From Pseudomonas californiensis (lineage in GTDB: Bacteria > Pseudomonadota > Gammaproteobacteria > Pseudomonadales > Pseudomonadaceae): DNA of 64,000 nucleotides. Shown here one piece after another: positions 9,443 to 16,647 of the stretch. Made by a program: the position numbers and the translations under genes. Below the pieces are notes generated by a model, which was not told the origin of the DNA, did no database searches, and worked only from the letters and a program-made list of their open reading frames with translations. The stretch spans positions 143,479-207,478 of the forward strand of contig NZ_JAGTPK010000011.1 in NCBI RefSeq assembly GCF_021147775.1, written 5' to 3'. Within the stretch, counting starts at the first letter, position 1. The number at the start of each line of letters is the position of its first letter.

Positions 9443-9466
9443 GAGGGGCCCGGAATCAGGCCCCTC
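9443..9466 (-). other. Intercistronic hairpin between araF and araG
   Basis: GAGGGGCC / GGCCCCTC, an 8-bp GC stem with an 8-base loop, directly after the araF stop and ahead of the araG ribosome binding site. No U-run follows, so it is not a classical terminator. Such hairpins often protect the upstream binding-protein message from 3' decay, giving more AraF than AraG/AraH. Confidence 0.65.
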
Positions 9467-9473
9467 GTTCAGC

Positions 9474-10487
9474 TCACTTCCAAAGACCGATTTTGGTCAG
9501 GACTTCCTGGAAGTTGGCGCGGGTGATCAGCGTCACGTCGTCCATCGCAGTGTACTTCGGCGGCTCGGTGCCTTCAGTGACCCACTTATACATATACAGC
9601 GCGGTGTTGTAGCCTTCCTTGTCCGGGCTTGGCAGCATAGAACCAAAGAAGCCGCTTTCCTTTTTCTTCAACTCGTCGATAGCGTCGGTGCCGTTGATGC
9701 CGATTCCGATCACGTTTGCCGGTTTGAAGCCTGCGCCAGCAGTAGCACGTACGCCACCCAGAACAGTGTTGTCGTTCATGCCGCCCACGATCAGATTTTT
9801 CGCATCACCCGGCAGCTTGGGCAAAGCCGCGTTGGTCGAGTCCATGCTGCCTGGTACGTCGAGGGTTTTCTGAGGCGTGAACAGAATGTGGTCTTTCGGC
9901 AGGCCAGCCTTGGTCAACGCATCGACCGAACCGTCAGTGCGCTTCTTGCCAGTGTCCAGCTCGTTGTAGGTGTTGATGATTGCGTAAGTGCCCTTCCAGT
10001 CGCTTTCATCCCACTTGCGGTTCTTGGCTTCGGTCGCCATCGCCGCGCCCTGCTTCTGGCCCACTTCAAACGCGGCCATGCCCAGATACGGCACGTCCTC
10101 CATGAACTTGCCTTTGGCGTCGACAAAACGATCGTCAACCGCCATGACTTTCATGCCAGCAGCCTTGGTCTTGGCAACGATGGCCGGGCCGAGGGATACA
10201 TCAGGAGGACAGATCACAAAGCCTTTGACGCCATTGGCCGCCAGGTTGTCGATAGCAGACAACGTCTTCTCGCCGTCGGGTACGGCGATCTTGATGACTT
10301 CAAAACCATGGTCCTTGCCTGCCTTTTCGGCAAAGGCCCATTCCGTCTGGAACCATGGCTCTTCAGCCTGCTTGACCAGAAAGCCGATTTTCACTTGTTC
10401 GGCAGCGGAAACGGCGCCGTTCATGCCCAGGATGGCGGTGGCGACAGCAGCACAGCACAGGGAACGGATCCCATGACGACTCAACAT
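9474..10487 (-). CDS. araF: L-arabinose-binding periplasmic protein AraF
   Basis: 337 residues with a signal peptide (cleavage near residues 27-29, VSAAEQ). It matches E. coli AraF closely along its length, for example GFLVKQAEEPWFQTEW, KIAVPDGEKTLSAIDNLAA, GMNDNTVLGGVRAT and IGIGINGTDA, which include the sugar-binding cleft segments. It captures arabinose in the periplasm and delivers it to AraGH. The ATG follows AAGGAG with six bases of spacing. The promoter region upstream contains an operator copy at 10573. It is first in the transporter transcript. Confidence 0.94.
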   Translation of the reverse strand: MLSRHGIRSLCCAAVATAILGMNGAVSAAEQVKIGFLVKQAEEPWFQTEWAFAEKAGKDHGFEVIKIAVPDGEKTLSAIDNLAANGVKGFVICPPDVSLGPAIVAKTKAAGMKVMAVDDRFVDAKGKFMEDVPYLGMAAFEVGQKQGAAMATEAKNRKWDESDWKGTYAIINTYNELDTGKKRTDGSVDALTKAGLPKDHILFTPQKTLDVPGSMDSTNAALPKLPGDAKNLIVGGMNDNTVLGGVRATAGAGFKPANVIGIGINGTDAIDELKKKESGFFGSMLPSPDKEGYNTALYMYKWVTEGTEPPKYTAMDDVTLITRANFQEVLTKIGLWK

Positions 10488-10572
10488 AGCTAACTCCTTA
10501 TTTTTATTGACTAGCTACAACGTTCAGCAAGGTTCGATTCTGCAAACACGGCTGCGTTCGAGAATCGATTAA

Positions 10573-10585
10573 ATAGTCATACCAT
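10573..10585. promoter_or_regulatory. Putative operator for the FadR-type regulator (copy 1, araF promoter)
   Basis: ATAGT-CAT-ACCAT, an imperfect inverted repeat preceded by AA, 86 bases upstream of the araF start codon. Nearly the same site recurs twice between the regulator gene and the epimerase gene. Spacing and half-sites resemble the TGGT-N3-ACCA operators of FadR/GntR proteins. Confidence 0.6.
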
Positions 10586-10661
10586 ATTATGAATGACCGC
10601 TATGTAACCTAATGTCACGCCAGCCCGAGACAAGGCCTTTTCATCTCTACATGCAGCGCGT

Positions 10662-11534
10662 TCAACCTGCAAAGCGGTGGCACGGCTGTCCGGCGATACC
10701 CACATCAGCCTTCAGCACCGCACCATCGAACTCACCGTGAGCGTCGGCGGGTGCGGCGCTGGTGACGTACAACGTTTTCAGCTCAGGGCCACCAAACACA
10801 CAGCTGGTCGGGTGGCTGACAGGCAGATGAATGATCCGGTCGACGCTGCCGTCGGGGGCAAAACGGATCAGGCAGCTGCCGCCCCAGCGGGCATTCCAGA
10901 CGTAGCCATCGGCGTCCATGGCCGAGCCATCGGGCGAGCCGCGATCATGCTCCTGCGCCCACACCTGTCGAGCGCCCAGCAGGCCGTCGGCCTGAATCGG
11001 GTATTGATAAATGACGTCATCGAGGGTGTCGGCGCTGTACAACACGTCTCCCGCGGCACTCCACAACAAGGTATTGACGATGCCCTGGCCATCCAGCAAT
11101 GGCGTGACGTTTGCGTTTGCGTCGACCCGGAACAAGCCACCGGAGCGACGCACCAGCGGAACGTCGCCGCCCCGAGCATCGAGGTTGTTCTGCATGCTGC
11201 CGAGCCACAGGCGGCCCTGCGCGTCACATCGCGCCTCATTGGCGCGATTGCCAGAGACAGGGTCTGCAACACACAGCAGGGTCAAAGAGGTTTTTTCGGC
11301 GTTCAGGTCCAGACGGTAGACGCCACTGGCCAGCGTGACCAGCGCATCGCCCTGCTCGGTGGGGATAAACGCGGACACCGGCTCTGGCATGCGCCATTGG
11401 CGGTACTGGCCGTCAATGAGCCGGCAAGCGAGAAAGCCTGCGATGTCGACCCAATAAAGGGCTTGTTGCTCAACGTCCCAGCAGGCACCTTCGGCCAGCT
11501 TGAAACGGTGCTCGGATATAGGCGACCAATGCAT
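10662..11534 (-). CDS. SMP-30/gluconolactonase family protein, probable L-arabinolactonase
   Basis: 290 residues forming a six-bladed propeller of the SMP-30/regucalcin family. The metal ligands are recognisable: Glu in KLAEGACWD, Asn in GNRANEARCD, Asn in GIVNTLLW, and Asp in GSPDGSAMD. These enzymes hydrolyse sugar lactones. Placement between the arabinose importer and its regulator suggests hydrolysis of L-arabinono-lactone in the non-phosphorylating arabinose oxidation route. Cytoplasmic; no signal peptide. The ATG follows AAAGGA. Confidence 0.82.
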   Translation of the reverse strand: MHWSPISEHRFKLAEGACWDVEQQALYWVDIAGFLACRLIDGQYRQWRMPEPVSAFIPTEQGDALVTLASGVYRLDLNAEKTSLTLLCVADPVSGNRANEARCDAQGRLWLGSMQNNLDARGGDVPLVRRSGGLFRVDANANVTPLLDGQGIVNTLLWSAAGDVLYSADTLDDVIYQYPIQADGLLGARQVWAQEHDRGSPDGSAMDADGYVWNARWGGSCLIRFAPDGSVDRIIHLPVSHPTSCVFGGPELKTLYVTSAAPADAHGEFDGAVLKADVGIAGQPCHRFAG

Positions 11535-11624
11535 GAAAATGTCCTTTGTTATTGTTGTAAAGGCTCTTTTCCAACGTGACGGAGTGTGCAGCGCGATGCA
11601 ATTTCAACCTTGAATCAGTTGGGG

Positions 11625-12359
11625 TCAGCCCACCACCTGAAGCGGCGTCTTCTGCCGGGCAAAGAACGCATCAATCACCCCGGCCGCCTGTTCGATCAGA
11701 CTCATGCAAGCCCACACTCCACGTGCGGCATCGCGGCTGGCAATCGCATCGGCAAGGTCCTTGTGCAGCGGCAGAGTCTTGCCCAATTCGCCCGGCACCG
11801 CCGAGGTCACCTCGAACGACACCGCCAGCAATGCGCCCAGAGCAGGCAGCATCTGCTCGATGAACTGGTTGTGACTGGCGGCCAGTACCGCTTCGTGAAA
11901 ACGTCGGTCGGCCAGGTTGTAATCGCCTTTGTCCGTGACCGAGGTCTGCAGCAGGCGATACGCTTCCTGGATCTCGTCAATCTGCTGCGCAGTGGCCCGC
12001 TCGCAGGCCCAGCGCACCGCCATAGGCTCGATGGTTCTGCGTAAATCCAGCAAATCGCGTACGAAGCTCTCCGGCAAACCCTTGCGCGCCAGCCAGCCCA
12101 CAACCTGCGGATCGAACAGATTCCAACTGCGCAACGGCAACACCCGTGTACCGACTTTTGGACCTACTTCCAGCAGCCCTTTGGCCACCAGCGTCTTGAT
12201 CGCTTCGCGCAATACCGTGCGGCTGACACCCAGTTCCTCGCACAAGGCCGCTTCGACCTTCAGCGTCTGACCGGGCTCGACATTGCCTGCAGCAATCCAG
12301 GCGCCCAGCCAGTCCACCGTTGAAGCGTGAAAATTACCGCGCATATCCTGTTGCCCCAT
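11625..12359 (-). CDS. FadR-subfamily GntR transcriptional regulator
   Basis: 244 residues. The N-terminal winged helix-turn-helix (about 20-75; LCEELGVSRTVLREAIKTL) is followed by an all-helical FCD ligand domain (about 95-225) with the metal-site residues of that fold (FHEAVLAASHN, then LHKDLADAI). It probably represses the arabinose genes in the absence of a pathway intermediate, binding the repeated ATAGT-N3-ACCAT sites nearby. It is divergent from the epimerase gene. The ATG at 12359 lacks a clear ribosome binding site; one at 12344 has GGGG nine bases ahead and is an alternative. Confidence 0.85.
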   Translation of the reverse strand: MGQQDMRGNFHASTVDWLGAWIAAGNVEPGQTLKVEAALCEELGVSRTVLREAIKTLVAKGLLEVGPKVGTRVLPLRSWNLFDPQVVGWLARKGLPESFVRDLLDLRRTIEPMAVRWACERATAQQIDEIQEAYRLLQTSVTDKGDYNLADRRFHEAVLAASHNQFIEQMLPALGALLAVSFEVTSAVPGELGKTLPLHKDLADAIASRDAARGVWACMSLIEQAAGVIDAFFARQKTPLQVVG

Positions 12360-12453
12360 AGCCGACTCGGCGCAATCAGGCTAATCATCATATGAATAGC
12401 TGTCAAACCGACGAAGGTCGCAAATCCGCTGCTGGCAACTCTGCCATTACTAA

Positions 12454-12466
12454 ATAGTATTACAAT
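12454..12466. promoter_or_regulatory. Putative operator (copy 2)
   Basis: ATAGT-ATT-ACAAT, preceded by AA, in the divergent region between the GntR regulator and the epimerase. It is the weakest of the three similar sites, with one extra mismatch in the right half. Confidence 0.45.
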
Positions 12467-12526
12467 TCATTTTTCAAGCAGCATTTTTTGGTCTATAAAT
12501 CCATTCATCGGATAAAAACCGATCAA

Positions 12527-12539
12527 ATAGTCTTACCAA
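12527..12539. promoter_or_regulatory. Putative operator (copy 3, epimerase promoter)
   Basis: ATAGT-CTT-ACCAA, preceded by AA, 24 bases before the epimerase start codon. It shares AAATAGTC-TACCA with the araF site (one variable base), placing both units under one regulator. Confidence 0.58.
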
Positions 12540-12563
12540 TAAAAATAAAAGCGGGTAAAACAG

Positions 12564-13712
12564 ATGAAAAAGCATGCTCTTCTCAGCACCATCGGACTGT
12601 CCTTGATGATCAGCACCTTGACCGCACACGCCGCAACGCTTTCCAGTGAACACAGCGCTTTCGGTCAACTGCCAGACGGCACCCCCGTCGAGAAATACAC
12701 CCTGCGCAACAGCCACGGCATTGAGGCCAACGTCATCACTTACGGGGCAACGCTGCAGTCGCTGCTGGTCCCGGACAAAAACGGCAAAGTGGACGACATC
12801 GTGCTGGGCTTCGATGACGTACAGGGCTATCAGAACAACGGCACCGTGTACTTCGGCGCCACCATCGGTCGCTTCGGCAATCGCCTGGCGGGCGGAAAAT
12901 TTCAGTTGGACGGCAAGACCTACCAGGTGCCGCTCAATGACAAAACCAATGCGCTGCATGGTGGCAACCAGGGCTTCGACAAACGTTTGTGGAAGGCCGA
13001 GAGCACCAAGACCGGTGATTCGGTCGGTGTGAAACTGACCTACCTTTCTCCGGACGGCGAGATGGGTTTTCCAGGAGCGTTGCTGACCGAAGTCACCTAT
13101 AGCCTGAATGAACGCAACGAGCTGAAGATCGACTACCGCGCCACCACCGACAAGCCCACCGTGCTAAACCTGACCAACCACAGCTACTTCAATCTGGCAG
13201 GCGCAGGCAGTGGCGATGTCCTAAAGCAGGTCGCCACCCTCCACGCTTCCCACTACACGCCGGTCAATGACAAGCTGATCCCGACCGGCGAACTGCCTGC
13301 TGTGGCGGGTACGCCCATGGACTTTCTGAAGCCGACGGCATTTGGCAAGCACATCAAGGATGACCATCAGCAGCTCAAGTACGCCGAACCCAAGCAAGGG
13401 GGTTTTGACTTCAACTGGGTGCTCGACACCAAGGGCGACGTGAAGAAACTGGCGGCCGAAGTCAGCGATCCGCAATCCGGCCGCAAACTCCAGCTGTTCA
13501 CTACCGAGCCCGGCGTGCAGCTGTATACAGGCAACTTCCTAGACGGCAGCATCCACGGCAAGGCCGGCAAGGTATATCCGCACTGGGGGGCGTTCACGCT
13601 GGAAACCCAGCACTACCCTGATGCACCCAATCAGCCGAAATTCCCCAGCACACGACTGGACCCGGGCAAAGCCTATACCCAGACCACTGTTTTCAAATTT
13701 TTGAATAACTGA
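12564..13712 (+). CDS. Periplasmic aldose 1-epimerase (mutarotase)
   Basis: 382 residues, about 35-40 longer than cytoplasmic GalM because of a signal peptide (MKKHALLSTIGLSLM, cleavage after AHA). Mutarotase signatures are present: GATLQSLLVPDKNGK, FGATIGRFGNRLAGG, NALHGGNQGFDKRLW, NLTNHSYFNLAG (catalytic His) and the late TLETQHYPDAPN with the catalytic-Glu region. It interconverts alpha and beta anomers of the sugar before uptake. It is divergent from the FadR-type regulator and shares its operators. Ribosome binding site weak (GCGGGT). Confidence 0.9.
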   Translation: MKKHALLSTIGLSLMISTLTAHAATLSSEHSAFGQLPDGTPVEKYTLRNSHGIEANVITYGATLQSLLVPDKNGKVDDIVLGFDDVQGYQNNGTVYFGATIGRFGNRLAGGKFQLDGKTYQVPLNDKTNALHGGNQGFDKRLWKAESTKTGDSVGVKLTYLSPDGEMGFPGALLTEVTYSLNERNELKIDYRATTDKPTVLNLTNHSYFNLAGAGSGDVLKQVATLHASHYTPVNDKLIPTGELPAVAGTPMDFLKPTAFGKHIKDDHQQLKYAEPKQGGFDFNWVLDTKGDVKKLAAEVSDPQSGRKLQLFTTEPGVQLYTGNFLDGSIHGKAGKVYPHWGAFTLETQHYPDAPNQPKFPSTRLDPGKAYTQTTVFKFLNN

Positions 13713-13721
13713 GGCACGGTC

Positions 13722-13750
13722 GCGCAGCGTCTGCCCGGGCAGAGCTGCGC
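13722..13750. terminator. GC-rich hairpin downstream of epimerase gene
   Basis: GCGCAGC-g-TCTGCCC / GGGCAGA-GCTGCGC, a 14-bp stem with a single bulge, starting ten bases after the epimerase stop. There is no T-run behind it, so it may be a Rho-assisted or mRNA-protecting structure rather than an intrinsic terminator. Confidence 0.5.
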
Positions 13751-13924
13751 AAATGTCAGCAACTCGCAGGCAAGAGCACATGTCAGGTTCGTTGAGGTCG
13801 AGCACCGTGACGACAGGCGGACAGCTCACCGGTACGGGGCAAGGGATGGAGGCTATATGACGTGAGCGAGCGGTGTCGAGGTGACCGGCACCGCCGCCAG
13901 GTCAATGCGAATTACGGATGGCGC

Positions 13925-14821
13925 TTAAGGATGCTGCTTCATGGCGGCGAAAAGGGTGTCGACGTTGTAGCGGAACATCTTCGCGTAGGTCGGTGCAGGG
14001 CCATCGGCTGGCGACAGCGCTTCAACGTAAAGCTCGCCACCCGGTTGCGCACCGCTGGCCTCGGCAATCTGCTTGACCAAACGTGGGTCACCGGAATTCT
14101 CGAAGAAGTAAGCACTCACGTGCTCGGCCTTGATCTGACGAATCAGCTTGGAGACGTCTGCGGCAGAGGCTTCAGACTCGGTCGACAAACCCAGTGGCGA
14201 CAGGAAGGTCACGCCATACGCATCGCCGAAATAACCGAAGGCGTCGTGAGACGTCAGGATCTTGCGATTGGCCGCTGGGATCGCCTTGATCTGGTCACGC
14301 GCATAGCTGTCCAGTTGCTGGAGTTCTGCGATATAGCGGTCGCCATTGGCCTCATACTGGCTGGCGCCGTCAGGGTCGGCTTTCTTCAAGGCGGCAACAA
14401 TATTGCGCACATAGATCACACCGTTTGCAGCGCTGTTCCAGGCGTGTGGGTCGGTGATGCGCTTGCCGTCTTCATCCATGCTGCGAGTCTTGATGCCTTC
14501 GGACAGCACCACTGGCTTGCCTTTGTAACCCGAAGCCTTGATCAAACGGTCCATCCAGCCTTCCAGGTGCAGACCGCTGACAAACGTGACATCCGCCTTC
14601 TTCAAGGCCTGAGCGTCGGTCGGGGTGGGCTCGTAGACATGCGGATCGCCGTTGGGCCCGATCAGCGAGGTGACATGCACGCGGTCGCCGCCGACAGTGC
14701 TGACCATGTCGGCAATCACCGTAAACGAAGCGACGGCTTCCAGCGGTTTGGCCTGGGCCATGGAAGCAAAGGCCGACAACGCCATTGCCGCCATCGAACT
14801 CAACAACATCAATCGTTTCAT
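13925..14821 (-). CDS. Zinc/metal ABC transporter substrate-binding protein
   Basis: 298 residues with a signal peptide (ends AQAKPL). Cluster A-I metal-binding fold: DPHVYEPTPTD supplies the first His, ITDPHAWNS the second, TSHDAFGYF the third, and the later Glu/Asp region is present (FFENSGDP). It lacks the long His-rich loop typical of ZnuA, so it is nearer to AztC/MntC-like proteins. It is the last gene of a Zur-box operon. The start is the ATG at 14821 behind AAAGG; a TTG at 14836 would overlap the permease gene. Confidence 0.85.
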   Translation of the reverse strand: MKRLMLLSSMAAMALSAFASMAQAKPLEAVASFTVIADMVSTVGGDRVHVTSLIGPNGDPHVYEPTPTDAQALKKADVTFVSGLHLEGWMDRLIKASGYKGKPVVLSEGIKTRSMDEDGKRITDPHAWNSAANGVIYVRNIVAALKKADPDGASQYEANGDRYIAELQQLDSYARDQIKAIPAANRKILTSHDAFGYFGDAYGVTFLSPLGLSTESEASAADVSKLIRQIKAEHVSAYFFENSGDPRLVKQIAEASGAQPGGELYVEALSPADGPAPTYAKMFRYNVDTLFAAMKQHP

Positions 14822-14832
14822 GACATACCCTT

Positions 14833-15702
14833 TCAATGAGCCAGGTGAGGTTTGGGAAACAGCCGACGCACGATGCCCGTGCGCCCGAACAGCAGGGAGA
14901 AGCCATAAAACGCGCTGGCGGTCAGGACAATGGCAGGTCCCGACGCAACGCCCAGATGATAGGAAACGATCAGGCCGATCAGCCCTGACAGGGTCGCCAG
15001 TACGGTCGAGATCAACATCAGCGCACTGAGCGAGTTGGCCCAGAAGCGCGCCGCGGTGGCGGGCAGCATCATCATGCCCACGGCCATCAGCGTGCCCAGC
15101 GCTTGGAAGCCTGCCACCAGGTTCAGCACCACCAGCAGCAGGAACAACACGTGATACAGCGATCCGCGCCCACCGACGGCGCGCAGAAACCCCGGATCAA
15201 AGCACTCCAGCACCAGCGGCCGATAGATCACGGCCAGCAGCACCAACGTGAACGATGCAATGCCGCCGACCATGTAGATAGAAGCGCTGTCGATGGCCAG
15301 AATGGTGCCGAACAGCACGTGCAGCAGGTCGACACTGGAACCATGCAAGGACACGATCAGTACCCCGGCGGCCAGAGACGTCAGGTAAAAGCTGGCAAAA
15401 CTGGCGTCCTCGCGCAACGCAGTGAGCCGGCTGACCAGGCCTGACAACAGCGCCACCGCCAGCCCCGCGATCAGCCCGCCAAACCCCATGGCCGGCAACG
15501 ACAACCCGGCAATCATGAAACCCACCGCCGCGCCAGGCAGCACCGCGTGGCTCATCGCGTCACCGACCAGGCTCATGCGGCGCAGCATCAGCAACACGCC
15601 GACCGGCCCGGAGCCAATGCCCAGCGCCAGGCAGGCGACCAGTGCACGGCGCATGAAGCCGAATTCGACGAAGGGCTCGACAATCATGGTGTACAGCATC
15701 AT
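14833..15702 (-). CDS. Zinc/metal ABC transporter permease
   Basis: 289 residues, eight or nine membrane segments, ABC-3 family. Typical features are LLMLRRMSLVGDAMSHAVLPG (cytoplasmic coupling region), GTILAIDS and the conserved GTLMAVGMMMLPAT segment. It forms the membrane channel for the metal. The start overlaps the ATPase stop by four bases (positions 15699-15702), showing translational coupling. It ends twelve bases before the substrate-binding protein gene. Confidence 0.87.
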   Translation of the reverse strand: MMLYTMIVEPFVEFGFMRRALVACLALGIGSGPVGVLLMLRRMSLVGDAMSHAVLPGAAVGFMIAGLSLPAMGFGGLIAGLAVALLSGLVSRLTALREDASFASFYLTSLAAGVLIVSLHGSSVDLLHVLFGTILAIDSASIYMVGGIASFTLVLLAVIYRPLVLECFDPGFLRAVGGRGSLYHVLFLLLVVLNLVAGFQALGTLMAVGMMMLPATAARFWANSLSALMLISTVLATLSGLIGLIVSYHLGVASGPAIVLTASAFYGFSLLFGRTGIVRRLFPKPHLAH

Positions 15703-16448
15703 GTGCGCTCACCTTCGTCATCACACAGCAAGGCGTCAGGGCTCCAGTATTCGGCCATGTCGCGGGCCTTGCGCAAATTGGCGACGCTGAGCACATCAGC
15801 CGTGTCGCCCCAAGCAATCGCTTCACGGGCCATCAGCAGGGTCTGCGGAAAGTGCTGACGCACCTGCTCGATGTCATGCAACACCGCAATCACCGTACGA
15901 CCCTGACCGTGCCAGACACGTACCAGCTCCAGCAGATCGCGGGTGGTGCGTGCATCGATGGCGGTAAACGGCTCATCCAGCAGAATGACCGAAGCGTCCT
16001 GCAACAACAGCCGCGCAAACAGCACGCGCTGGAACTGACCGGACGATAGTGAACCCACGCTACGTACTTCGAATCCTTCAAGCCCGACGGTGCGCAGCGC
16101 TTCCTGAGTCTGTCGGCCATGGTCACGGCTCAAGCGCCGAAACGGGCCAATACTGTGCCAGGCGCCCATGGCCACTGTGTCCGCCACGCTCAAGGGAAAG
16201 GAGCGATCAATTTCGGCAGCTTGCGGCAGATAGCCGATGGTGCGGGTCGCAAGGCGACCACGGTCCACACGACCCTGCGCAGGTTTCATAGTCCCGGCGA
16301 TGGCTTTGATCAGCGTCGACTTGCCCGCTCCGTTGGGGCCGACAATCGCCGTCAGGCTACCCGCCTCGAAGCGACCGCTGATGTGATGCACGGCAGGACG
16401 GCGCTCATAGGCGACGGTAAGGTTTTCCAGGCCGATGGCTGCGCTCAC
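15699..16448 (-). CDS. Zinc/metal ABC transporter ATP-binding protein
   Basis: 249 residues. Walker A GPNGAGKST, signature LSSGQFQR and Walker B ILLDEPFTAID, with the H-loop in VLHDIEQV. It energises the metal importer. The GTG at 16448 is preferred: it overlaps the stop of the preceding small gene (GTGA), and the frame upstream of it contains no ATPase sequence. A longer in-frame opening to 16679 would extend through the small gene and the Zur box and is rejected. Confidence 0.87.
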   Translation of the reverse strand: MSAAIGLENLTVAYERRPAVHHISGRFEAGSLTAIVGPNGAGKSTLIKAIAGTMKPAQGRVDRGRLATRTIGYLPQAAEIDRSFPLSVADTVAMGAWHSIGPFRRLSRDHGRQTQEALRTVGLEGFEVRSVGSLSSGQFQRVLFARLLLQDASVILLDEPFTAIDARTTRDLLELVRVWHGQGRTVIAVLHDIEQVRQHFPQTLLMAREAIAWGDTADVLSVANLRKARDMAEYWSPDALLCDDEGERT

Positions 16449-16576
16449 GGAATGGCCACCGACCAGGCGATGGCCAGCCACAGCAGCGCCAGAATGGCGA
16501 CAGAAAAAAGGACTCGCTTCCAGGCTGATTGAGCCAGAACCGAGCCCGCAACGGACGGGGTATTGGGAGTCTTCAC
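16445..16576 (-). CDS. 43-residue single-pass membrane protein at the head of the zinc operon
   Basis: A short frame starting with GTG at 16576 (another GTG two codons upstream) and ending with TGA at 16445-16447, overlapping the GTG of the ATPase gene. It encodes a polar N-terminus (KTPNTPSVAGSVLAQS), then a strong transmembrane helix (VLFSVAILALLWLAIAWSV). It lies immediately after the Zur-type palindrome, so it would be the first gene of the operon. AGG precedes the GTG. It might modulate the transporter or act as a leader peptide coupling translation; no family known to me. Confidence 0.55.
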   Translation of the reverse strand: MKTPNTPSVAGSVLAQSAWKRVLFSVAILALLWLAIAWSVAIP

Positions 16577-16624
16577 GTGCACATAACCTGCAACTATTTG
16601 TTACAGTATTACACGCCGCACAAT

Positions 16625-16647
16625 GAAATGTTATTAAATAACATTCA
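16625..16647. promoter_or_regulatory. Zur-type operator of the zinc importer operon
   Basis: A perfect 9+1+9 palindrome AATGTTATT-A-AATAACATT inside a GA...CA flank, very close to the gammaproteobacterial Zur consensus (GAAATGTTATA-N-TATAACATTTC). It sits 50 bases upstream of the 43-residue gene and its right end overlaps the stop codon of the upstream lyase gene. This points to zinc repression of the operon. Confidence 0.82.

Noticed and set aside
8460..10493. 677-codon open frame on the plus strand opposite araG and araF
   Set aside because: It runs antisense to two well-supported genes, its composition is His/Gln/Val-rich as expected for a reverse frame of GC-rich coding DNA, and there is no ribosome binding site.
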